A stretch of 64,000 nucleotides of DNA. Origin: Orobanche coerulescens (lineage: Eukaryota; Streptophyta; Magnoliopsida; Lamiales; Orobanchaceae). The notes beneath the pieces are model-generated. The model saw only the letters and a program-made list of their open reading frames with translations, was not told the DNA's origin and did not search any database. A program made the translations under genes and the position numbers. Each line of letters opens with the position of its first letter. Positions within the stretch are counted from its first letter, which is position 1. Positions 20,740-31,331 of the stretch are shown in pieces. The stretch lies in the NCBI GenBank assembly GCA_033398695.1, contig CM065815.1, forward strand, positions 8,240,501 through 8,304,500, read 5' to 3'.

Positions 20740-21864
20740 CCCTACGGCAAAAACGGGCCTTATGCCCAACAATTCCACATTATGACACGTGACAGATCGT
20801 CTCGGACACTTGGTGCCGACATGACCAAGATCCCCATAGTTATAACAGTGATGGCCGAACGGCCGTTCGTGATCGAGATTCCGCGGGTTTAGACGTCACA
20901 GAGGTCGCTCGAAAGCAGAGCCCGCACGAGGTTTCTTGAAGGTTGTCCGCCGCCTTCGATCGATTACGATTCTTCGATTTCTTGATAGCAGACGAAGGTT
21001 GCTGCTTAGCAATTTCTTTAGCAGTAAGCTCATAGGTAAGAGCTTTCTCAATGAATTCGGCCAACGTGGTGCAATTATGATTAAGCAATTGTAATCTCAT
21101 ACGGGATTTCAGCCTCTTGCTGAAATACTTAATCTTATCCGCCTCGGAATGAATGATAGATGAGGCGAACGGAAGAAGTTCCTGAAATTTCTCGGCAATG
21201 GCGAGAACATCCTCGTCTGTTGAGGGGTCGGGGGTGAGTAATTCTGACAGCTTGGCCTCTCTGAGTGGGGCCGGATAATATCTCTCCATCATGAGAGTCT
21301 TGAACTGCTCCCAAGTACATGATCCTTCGGTGGGCTTCAACGACAACCACCAAGAATGTGCGCTCTTACCCAGGTAGTAAGCCGCAACAGAAACTTTGTG
21401 TCCTTCGGGACACTCTACCATAGCAAACAACTTCTCGAAATGCTCGAGCCAATGAATAATATCCGCCGGCTCAGACGAGCCCTCAAAAGTAGGTGGCCTC
21501 TGGCGAGAGATGTCGCCGATGATATGCTCACGTTCCTCTCTTGCCTCTGAGGTGGCGGCGGAGGAGCCTGTTGATTTTGATTGACTGAGTTATGCATCGT
21601 CTCCATTAGTTGTGTCATCTGAGTCATCTGGGCCATCATGCCCTGCATAAAGGCGAGTGGATCGATCCGAACACCTTCTGACTGAGCCGTGTCCCGAGTA
21701 TGACTCCCCGAAAGTGAATGATCACGCCTTGGTGAATGAGTGGCAGCGTCACTGCTAGATGAGTTAACATTATTCCTCGCGTTCGCACGTGTGTTCGCAC
21801 GAGTTCTCGGGATTCGGCCCGTACCACGGCCTCGTCCTCCGCGTCCTCTTCTTGCTCTCTCCAT
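20740..21864 (-). pseudogene. Gag of the Ty3/gypsy element, broken
   Basis: The start MERARRGRGGRGRGTGRI at 21864 opens an Arg/Gly-rich N-terminus, followed by MQGMMAQMTQMTQLMETM. The gag core resumes in another frame at about 21430 (KVSVAAYYLGKSAHSWWLSL, WEQFKTLMMERYYP, KYFSKRLKSRMRLQL, AEFIEKALTYEL). A zinc knuckle near 20800 reads CYNYGDLGHVGTKC, with the second cysteine replaced by tyrosine. At least two frameshifts are present. Confidence 0.8.
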
Positions 21865-22403
21865 ACTGAAGTAGGAAAGTCACATGATGATTATAATCCC
21901 CGCATGAATATCACGTTATAATTATGTCATGAGATGATGAAAATGAGTATACATATTCTAACTTAGTGATTATATGAATGATTTACTGAAGTGACATGAT
22001 TATCTGATAAAATTTTTGAAGTGATTATCTTGAATAACTTAATAAGATTGACAATATGACCATCCAGATCGACAACTGAGTAATAAAAGGAATTAAGTGA
22101 TTAATGAGTTAATATGATCGTCCTGATCATTAACTGAGTATTGAAATGAATTAAGTGATTAATGCGTTAATATGATCGTCCTGATCATAATGAATGATGA
22201 TGTTTGAGGATTGTTAATTGATGAATGATGAATGAATGATTATTGCCATAAATTATACCATGGCGTTAGAAATCTTACAGTTCTTTCGGTCTGATTGGCT
22301 CGACATTTGCACAGGTCACACGTGACACGAAAGTCCAATGATACTAGTCTGATGACGATGACTTCAAATGAGACATGACTCGGAAGGTAGTATTCAAAAC
22401 CAC
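21865..22403 (-). other. Leader between 5' LTR and gag of the Ty3/gypsy element
   Basis: This untranslated leader has short direct repeats: AATATGATCGTCCTGATCAT occurs twice between 22110 and 22190, with a related CCATCCAGATCGAC near 22060. It may contain the packaging signal, but nothing in the sequence proves that. Confidence 0.55.
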
Positions 22404-22415
22404 GCTCCGATACCA
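22404..22415 (-). other. Primer binding site of the Ty3/gypsy element
   Basis: The minus strand reads TGGTATCGGAGC four bases after the 5' LTR. It matches 11 of 12 bases complementary to the 3' end of initiator tRNA-Met (TGGTATCAGAGC). Confidence 0.9.
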
Positions 22416-22419
22416 ACTC

Positions 22420-24761
22420 TGTAACACCCCAAACTAGGCGGATATTACAGTGCCGTGGACCCCCGACTGGGACCCACCAGGCGAATGAAAAAAAATGAAT
22501 TACACAGGGTAAATGTAGTACCGAACCACATTACAACATCAATTACTCCGATTAGGAGTTTCATACAACACACCCAGGATAAAATAGAATACATGTGTAT
22601 CTTATGTGACGATAAAATACACAACACTGAATGAAACGAGTATTCAAACGGAATGTCTGCAGCAGAATAAATAAAGGAAACTTAAATGATCGAATAAGTG
22701 ATCAATGCATCGGGCCCCCTTCTAGTATCACTGACTCTCGACGTCGGCGTGTTCTCCCGTGCCTTTGCCTTGCCAAGACACGAAAAACAAAATCCCCAAA
22801 CGGGCCGCCATACGTAACAACAATCCTCAAGGGTTGAAAAATACACAATCATGATTTAATCAAGTTATGAAATATCCTTAGTTATGAATTACGCGAAGAG
22901 GGTATCATAGTACGCCCGTAGTGTTCTCGTGCAAGTGTACAAGACGAATGACCGGACACACCCGTCCTTGTACCTAATTAGTCTCACGGAGGTAACTGCT
23001 ACCGTGTGCACACCCAATGTATCACTCCCAATACATGGCCATAACGTGCCCGACTAAAAATTCCACACATCCGCACCCGCCACGCAATATGAACCTGAAG
23101 GTCATATGAACGAGAATGACCGTAATGAATATCAATGAATAAATAATAATCGACAAAGTCAAGAATGACTCACCGAGATGAGAGTAATAATGAAATGAAT
23201 GATAGCTCAACGAAAAGATTGGAACCGCTGCTCCTTATGATCAAGTGATTAATTGACAATAACAAGTTTTAATATGATTAATACAATGATGAATGAGTTA
23301 TGATTATGAATGATCAACAACAAAAGGTATGAATATCCTTTTAACCGAGTAAGAATTAACTTACACAACAACGATGAAGAATGTCCGTCCACGAACAACG
23401 TCTAATTGAGATATCGGTCGCTCGAACAACCTTAAATAATACAATTACCAACAATCCGTTCAATATACGAATCAAACACGAATATAACGAACTCAAAACG
23501 TCGATACGACTAAACCAAGTCCATAGAGGCATTAAATCAAACACGTAGTATCCAACTCCGATTGTTTACAATCAAACCTCGATATACCAATATCAAATCC
23601 CCCAAGAAGTGTTTCAAACCAACAAAACAACTCCAATACGATCAATAATCCGTTATGAATATCCAAAAATGTGATTAAAACAACAATTAGTCGAAAATCC
23701 CCAATTCCAACTCGATATTCGAGGTGTTCTTGAATAATCCCTCAATAATCCAATGAATCCTTATACAAACTCATAATCATATACATATCCCTTCATATAA
23801 CATGATTATAACGTCCAAAACATCATATCTCAACACAAAATCGAAGTCCAAAGTGTTGAAGGAATTACCTCTTGAAGATTCAAATCTTGAAATCAAGAAC
23901 ACGCGTTAGATTGATTTTCCGGGCTTCACGATCGAAAGGAAATGAAGAAAATCAAACACTCAAATGATAATTGATGAAGAAAACTCTCCCTCAAGCTTCT
24001 CTCTCTCGTAAAAGGTGGAAAAAACTGGAAAGAATGAGCTGAAATGCTCAAAAAATGAATTTATAGGGGTTGACTACCTGCCGGACACGGCCCGTGCCGA
24101 TCGGCACGGCCGTCGCACGATTGGCCGACACCGCCGACAGGACTCGACCGTGTCCTGCTTGACACGGTCGCGGCGCGGAGGGCCTCCCGACAGATGACCC
24201 GTCCGACTGACTCGGCATGACTCGACTGCGGCTGCACGACGGCCGCAAGCGCGGTCGGGCGACGATCCTGGCTTATCCAGAAGGGTTCGACTCGGCCGTG
24301 CCAAACGACACGGTCGAGTCCTGTGGGCAGATACTTCGGCATTTTCCGGACGAGTACGGCACGGGCCGTGTCAGACGACACGACCGAGTCCGGTCGGCAG
24401 TGCTCGGCCAAAAGCTGAAAAATGAGCGGGTGAGCTAAAACGACCATAACTCTCTCGTCCGGACTCCGATTGACTCACCGTTTGAACCATTGGAAAGCTA
24501 TCTCGATGCTCTATAACATTGCAAAGATTTAGAATTTTTGGAGTTACCAAAAATTAATGGTGATCTAACAAAGTCGAACTCATATGAGGAAAGTTGAAAC
24601 AATGAACAATAACGATACACAACTCGAAGTTTTTCCGAACGGTGAACACGGTGAAAGAACATGATTGATGAATGATTATAATTGAGTGAAAATACACTGA
24701 GTGACAATTACAGACTGATAATTACTGAATGAAAATGAATGAATTACAACCGGGTATTACA
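22420..24761 (-). repeat. 5' LTR of the Ty3/gypsy chromovirus (2342 bp)
   Basis: Partner of 14799-17149 with the same TG...CA ends and the palindrome GTGCCGATCGGCAC at 24094-24107. The two LTRs agree closely over long blocks but differ in tight clusters, many at CAG/CTG positions (see findings). Confidence 0.95.
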
Positions 24762-25941
24762 CCCCGATGGCCAGATGATAGCAGGGTCACCACAACAGCA
24801 GCATCAAGCTCAATCCAAACATGTCTCGATCTCTGGGAAGCTAGAATCAATCCAATCGCCAACGCCTGGACCTATGCATCAAAACTCGAAGAGGCCTGAA
24901 AAGAGGAATGGAAAGCAAGAAGGAGCTCTCCGTGATGATCTCTAATCAGACCTCCCCCACCCGCAATCTGTGTGTCTCTATCGAACGAGCCCTCCGTGTT
25001 CAGCTTGAGCCAAGGGGTCTCGGGTCGAAGCCAAACCACTGGGACGGGGCGATGAGTCTGAGCAGGGGAAGATGTAGCTCGCTGGAAGCGATCAGGCGGC
25101 GAGCAACCCGCCCAGAACTCAAAGCAAATAAGCCCTGCAGCAGCCAATAAAGCAACACGGCGCTCCACCTGCACAATAACATGAGAGGAAACAAAAGTAA
25201 CCGCCCTATGCTTTGGACTATTCCTTTCTGTCCAGATGAACCAAAGGATCAGTCAAGGAATAATGAAAGTCGCGTGCCTAAAGTGTGTGTCGTGTGCGAA
25301 AAAACTCAGGAGCTCAAAAATATTCTGAGTATGGGGTAGGGATAAATGTGTCCAAGCGCCAAAATACTCCCACACGTCACGAGCCACATCACTCTCCAAG
25401 AAAACGTGGGCAATGGTCTCGGTATGGTAGGTCTGGATAAGGGTATGCGAGCAGCACAAACATCTACAAGCCAATGAAACGCCCCTCCTCTGTAGGATGT
25501 CATCAGTCGGGATCCGTCGCATGAGAAGTCACCAAATAAACACCGAAATGGTCGGTGTGAGTAAGGGCTGTCCAGATGGCCCCATAAATAAGATTATCCT
25601 GACCCCTCACCCTGATGTGAGACCAAGCCGACGATAATGAGAACGCACCCAAAGAGGTAAGAGACCAGCACATACTATCCGAATCCTCCTCGGCGATCGG
25701 AATCGCGGAGATCTCCTGGATGAACTGAGGGGTAAATCCTAGCTCCTCACCCACAATAGTCTCCAACCTACCCATGTCCCAAGACCCATCAACCCATAAC
25801 TCCTTAATCCTAAGATGGGGTCTACCCGAAACCTGACAATAAGAAGAAATCGGCCTATCCCCAATCCAAGTATCGTCCCAAAAGATGACCTCCCCGCAGC
25901 CACGACCAAGAGTCCAGCGAATGAACTCCTGAGCCTCAACA
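24762..25941 (-). mobile_element. LINE copy 3, 5' part (zinc-binding domain and start of RNase H)
   Basis: The minus strand encodes the same protein as LINE copy 2, from EAQEFIRWTLGRG to the middle of RNase H. It has a one-base insertion near 25566 (GTAAGGGCTG against GTAAGGCTG) and further changes. At 25941 LINE sequence joins directly to copia LTR sequence (ACAAGTCAAGATCC...). The 5' break coincides with that of copies 2 and 4. Confidence 0.85.
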
Positions 25942-26078
25942 CAAGTCAAGATCCACAATTAAACACACACACAAAATTCGATTTTCTTGTTTCAATAATG
26001 ATGATAAAAATCGGCCAACACCAACGTTCTATTTATAGGTGTTTTGGGCTACTCTAGGGACCTTAAGGAGGATATGGT
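25942..26078 (-). mobile_element. Copia A LTR fragment, 3'-ward piece
   Basis: Reverse complement of about 53430-53565 of the complete copia A LTR, including the TATA-box region (CACCTATAAATA). Together with 33971-34284 it was one continuous fragment before the LARD inserted. It is cut off at GATCTTGACTTGTGT, where LINE copy 3 begins. Confidence 0.85.
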
Positions 26079-28734
26079 TGTAACACCCCCAATCCGCTCA
26101 CGGATATTACACGCCGTAGAACCCTTCCTCAAGGATCTACCAGGCTGGTAACGACATATAACAACTCAACCATGCCTTTAAGGCTAAAATGACTCAGTAG
26201 ACCGATTTGGTCTTTCAACAAATACATACAACTCAAATACAATTCATGCCCACGCAGGGGTCAAAATACAAAAAACTCCCGTACAACGGGGAAAAGATAC
26301 TGCAGCGGAAAAGAAAATACAACTAGACCAATACGACATCAACGGATCCTCGTGTGATTAGTATCGTTCATCTTTCATCATCCTTCGTGCCGACCCTGTG
26401 TTATGCTCCAAAACCTGAATGCAAAATAGACATCCACCCCCGAATACTGGGGTTAGCAAACTCCACCGTTTTGCTAGTGCTATAACAAATTGCAAATACG
26501 AGCCATACAATTCAAATTCCACTAATAACAATAACCAGAATCCTCAAAGATCCAAACGAAGCGAAAAGTACTTCTCGAGGCAAGGGTTTGAGAAAAACCT
26601 TTAAAAATCGAAATACCATAAATCAATGGAAATAATTTATAAGACGGTTTAGAATGCCATCGAGAGTTTTAATAGAAAACCATTTAGGATTATCAAATCC
26701 TACTTTTCAAAATCCACAAGACAAAAGGGGTCACCGCCCCAAATCTTTACTTTCCGAAAAATGACATTTACCAACCCGTTGGGATTTTAGCCCCAAATCC
26801 ATAAAACGACTTTTACAAAACCATTGGGATTTTAGCCCCAAATCTCATCAACTCACAGTACACAAGAACGACCACAAGGCTCGTCTCCCAACATCAAAAT
26901 CCACAAATAAAGGACTTAAAACAAACAACAAAATACTCTAGTGCCATCCTAGCCAAGTAGGCCAAACGAACAACTTACCTCTTACACACTTAGTCAATGC
27001 ATGCAATCATGAAAACCGTTCAAAAGCACTCATTTACGGAAATGCCAATGATCAAACCACATTTGTAAAATGCACCACAATTAACCGCGGACCCACAGCT
27101 TCGTGGATCCCTGCCGAGACCCCGTCGGATCTAACCCACAGTGGTTAAAAGCAAGCTCGCGGTTCCACAGCTTCGTGGAGCCCTACCGAGACCCCGTCGG
27201 ATCTAACCCGCAGTGAGCATACACACACACACGTTACTCATGCAATACTAACATGCTAAGAATGTAAGTTCATTAAGAATACTCACTAGAGATGGCCATT
27301 AACTCGACACCATTATCAAACTCTTCAAAACACAATAACAAGATTAAATACGGAATACACGATTCCATAACTTTAAACAAGAGGAGTATCATCATCAAAT
27401 CTTTCAACGTTCAAAATAATCAAATCATAATCAATTCCCAAAACACACCGTTCACAAAACACACACGCATTTGAAAGAAAGCCTTTAACGAGGCTAAACC
27501 GAAATCTTTTGAAAATTCGTTTCAAACAACCAAACAAACACACTAATACGATCGCCGATCATCATATCCACAAAATAAGAAAAGTATGGGCAAGGTACTT
27601 GCCTCGATATCACGAGCAATGGAAAAGTGAACGGATACGGCCGGGTAGCCCTCAAATCCCCGAACACTATCTAGAACGCGATAACACCGAAATTACTACG
27701 GGAAAACACCACATGAATCATCAATCACCAACGGAATTCAACATCGGAATCATCGAGCACCTATAATCCTCCGTAAGGAATAATAAAACATGATTACGAC
27801 GAGAATCAAGGCCGAAAACAACGGAAATCCCAACAAACTATCAAAGGGAACTCATTCGAACATTTAATCGAACATTAAATGTTCAAGACCCTTCAAGAAC
27901 AAAGAAATCACCTCTCGGGTCGAACGAACCAAAGATACGAGTATCCAATCCGTAGAACAAGTTCAAAACAACGTTTATACAACAACTAATTGATCAAAAA
28001 CGGATTGGAATCGAAATCAAAAAGGAAAATCCCCAAATCTACAAAAACAAGGGTTCAAGCCACAATACCTTGATTTGGATGAAGGATTCAAGTAGAGGTC
28101 GAAAATCTTCAACAAGAATTGAGGAGGATGATCTCTACAAGTTTTGGAGCACTCAAATCGCCCAAAATCGCCATGAAATCGCCTAAGATGAAGGAGGAAG
28201 AAGAGAGGAGAAAAAATGAAGTTTTTCTCCTCGCAAATCTGCTAAAAAACGCAGAAAAAGCCCGTGTGCCGCGGCACAGGATGAGTGTGCCGCGGCCCGG
28301 GGCCACCAAAAATGCCCAGAATTAGCTTAGTGCCGCGGCACACTGAGTGTGCCGCGCACACTGCATGCCCTCCTTCAACACCAAAAAGGCACACCGTGCG
28401 ATCTTCGCTATTTCGACCATAACTCCTTCGTCTGGACTCCGATTGACTCACCGTTTGAACCATTGGAAAGCTAACTTGATTCTATATAATGTTGCAAAGA
28501 TTCAGAATTTTTGGAGTTTCCAAGAATTAATGGTGACTTTACAAAGTCGAACTCCCACGTGAAAAAGTCGATTAAGGACACGGAACTCAACCAAACGACA
28601 CCGAAACGAACTCGGATGACAAAAAGTGCAGAATTAATCATTCTCGGAATGACGAAACGGTCATGATAGAGTTGTCAAAACGAACTTCCTCCGAAAAAAG
28701 AAAATTACCGAAATTCAAAATTGCGGATATTACA
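26079..28734 (-). repeat. 3' LTR of the LARD (2656 bp)
   Basis: Contains two direct copies of a ~65 bp motif (CACAGCTTCGTGGA...CCGAGACCCCGTCGGATC) at about 27090-27150 and 27158-27220. It also has a GC-rich patch with the palindrome GTGCCGCGGCAC at 28266-28277. The segment 28437-28560 matches part of the chromovirus LTR. Confidence 0.93.
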
Positions 28735-28752
28735 TTCTACCCTCCTTAAAAG
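28735..28752 (-). other. Polypurine tract of the LARD
   Basis: The minus strand reads TTTTAAGGAGGGTAGAA immediately before the 3' LTR. Confidence 0.8.
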
Positions 28753-31315
28753 AAGTTTCGTCCCGAAACTTAAAACAAGTAGGGAGAAGCAATATCCCGC
28801 CAGGAAAACTCAACGAGATACACCAAAAACAGAAAACTCGCGCCCAACGGCGAAACACTGCAAGAAACGCAAAGAGACATACGGCGTGAAAACGCGCTCC
28901 ACGACGACCAACACAACGTCGCCGTTAGGGATATAATAAAACCAACAAATGACAAGCGTCATCAAATGGATAATACAATCAAGTCAATTATCCGACAATC
29001 ACAAAACACAACGAACGAAAATCAATATGATTGACCAACCCAACGGTACATCAATCAAAACGCGAGCCAATCGCTGAACAAATACGGAATTCCACCGCCC
29101 AAGGGTTGGAAGATCGAAAACGAGACTAGTTTCCCAAACTTAAGGGAATTAGGAAGGAGTCTGAACGCTCAACAATCGCGAAACGAGATCGACAAAAACC
29201 GAACAATCAAACGATCGAACCACAAAGATCGAGACAACAAAAATCGAACGATCATGTTCGAATCACGAAGAACAATAAAAATTCAAACAACAACTCCAAG
29301 GTTCACATCTCGACTCGAGACAATATATGATCGGTGAAAACAACAACATATGCATTCACATAAGATCCACATGAGAGGGAATAGAAATTGAAAAGTCACA
29401 ACGACAAACGAGCTATTAGAAACAATACCACCTCGTTCGATCAACAAAAACAAGGGGCGTAACAAGCTCGTAAAATGTCAACGAACATAAATGAGTCGAC
29501 AAAGTCGAAAACACAAGAGTTCCAAATCCGACCCACTTCGAATAAAAGAACTAATAGAACCGGATGATGTCACTCCCGAACAAGGTTCACAAGAATCGAA
29601 CCGAACACGAAAAGTCACGGCGATAATCGGATCGACCCATAACAAGATCGCATTTCGTTCGGACGATGAAACCGAAATACGAACAAGTTCATAAAGTATC
29701 AACGAACATGAGCGAATCGAAAGAATGGAGAAAGAGAAAATATAGAAGTCAAAATAGTACGGGCATTACCTCCGACCCCGTCCACGAAATTCACAAAAAC
29801 GGAGCAAGGTAACAAGACATTAAACAACCGACACATAACGGAACGATCACCGATGCACACGGCCATACCAACCCAAGATCTAACAGCTCGCACATGCGCG
29901 ACAACGCAGAAATCACCACGAGGCGACAATATTCAACACCAACATCCCACCTCTCACAAGGGGCTAACACAACAAATGTGTGGAAAACGACTCAACGCTC
30001 ACACCGCCAATTCGGTCATACTCGGGAGCAAACATCAAAATGACAACGCGAACATCATACATATATACCCCGCCCTCAAACGGGAATGGATAGGTTTTAA
30101 AAACGAAAACCTCATTTTGAAAATAATTTAGAAGAACACCGATTGATCTTGAGTATCACCTTTCAAAAAGTACAAACGTGAAACTTCGTTATCGAGACTT
30201 TGGAGAACCGTTCGCATTTGATAAAAAAATGAGGACACTTTCTCTTAGTGAAAACTTTCGAATATTCGACCCTCGGGTCTAAATAAAAGTGTTTCTAAAA
30301 CATTGAAAATGTCTCAAAACATTTTGGTCCTCGAGGCGTAAATTTTTGAAATATATTGTGGCACTGGATGTACCACAAGAAAATAACTCATTTGAAAAAA
30401 ATATGTCTCGAAATTTATTTCTAGGATACTCAAGTTTTCGAAAATAATTCAATGCCAAAAAGGACGATGCCAAAAAGGCTAGAATGCCCAAAATTTCGAG
30501 TAATCACACGGAACATCATAGCTGTGGGTCCCGCCGAACCCAGTGCTAAAACCATTTACAAAAATGCCAAAAGGTGATGACGGTAATATTTCAAAATTCA
30601 CGAGCCATTTACAAAATGCTAAATACCGTCATAAGAATTTCGCCAAAATGATCAAGGCCATAATGCCAAAAATTCGGTTAAGGGAATTGGTTTTGAAATA
30701 AAACTCGGTCGGTAAAATACCGAAAGTCATTACAAAAGAACTCACGCAATGGATAAAAGAAATACGATTCAACACGCACAATCCAAAGAACACTACTCCT
30801 CATAAGAACAAAATATTAGAGTCAAATAACCACATTCAGAACAAAACCACTGGCCCCATTCGAGGCCTCTAAAGACCCTACCGCACTGGCTAGTGAACAA
30901 GTCGAATGTGTATAAGCACAAAGCTTCCACAAGAGAACTTGTAAAACGTGCAAATCGATTCGAAAATCATCAGCAACGGACAAAAACAATAATAAAAAGA
31001 CATCACAAGCGACGACACTCCTCGTATAAATCAAATACGAGAGTCGATTAAATACATATCATGAAATCAAAATCCACATAAAGATTCCATCACTTAACAA
31101 ATAATCATAAAAATAGCTCATGTCACACGAGGTACAACACGAAGAAGGGAGACTTACTTCCACAGGTCGCACGAAGATGATGATCGCCCCACGATACTAA
31201 TCACGACCAACAAACTCAAACGACGCGTCGCGACACGACTCAGTCAGATAAAATCCGACGAAACAAGACTCAAACAACACGACTTGACCCGACAGCCTAG
31301 GTTTCCTCAACCTAA

Positions 31316-31327
31316 GCTCTGATACCA
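31316..31327 (-). other. Primer binding site of the LARD
   Basis: The minus strand reads TGGTATCAGAGC, a perfect 12-base match to the complement of the initiator tRNA-Met 3' end, four bases from the LTR. Confidence 0.93.
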
Positions 31328-31331
31328 TTTA

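Larger units (their letters stand above)
14799..24761 (-). mobile_element. Complete Ty3/gypsy chromovirus (9.96 kb), inserted in LINE copy 3
   Basis: Both LTRs (14799-17149 and 22420-24761) start TGTAACACCCC and end TATTACA on the plus strand. The insertion is flanked by a perfect 5-bp duplication CCCCG (14794-14798 and 24762-24766). Coding order on the minus strand is gag, protease, reverse transcriptase, RNase H, integrase, chromodomain, which is Ty3/gypsy order. The chromodomain at the integrase end places it among chromoviruses, probably near the Tekay/Del clade (inference). A primer binding site next to the right LTR and a polypurine tract next to the left LTR confirm minus orientation. 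Gag and pol are interrupted by several frameshifts, so this copy is not autonomous as read. Confidence 0.95.
28735..31331 (-). other. Non-coding internal region of the LARD
   Basis: All open frames are short (under about 95 codons) and none shows a gag, protease, reverse transcriptase or integrase motif on either strand. The sequence is rich in AACAA and CGAACG phrases. The absence of any coding remnant suggests a stable non-autonomous family, not a recently decayed copy. Confidence 0.75.

Noticed and set aside
28735..31331. Search for a hidden gag-pol in the LARD interior
   Set aside because: No reverse transcriptase, integrase, protease or zinc-knuckle motif could be read in any frame; open frames are short and without similarity that I can recognise.
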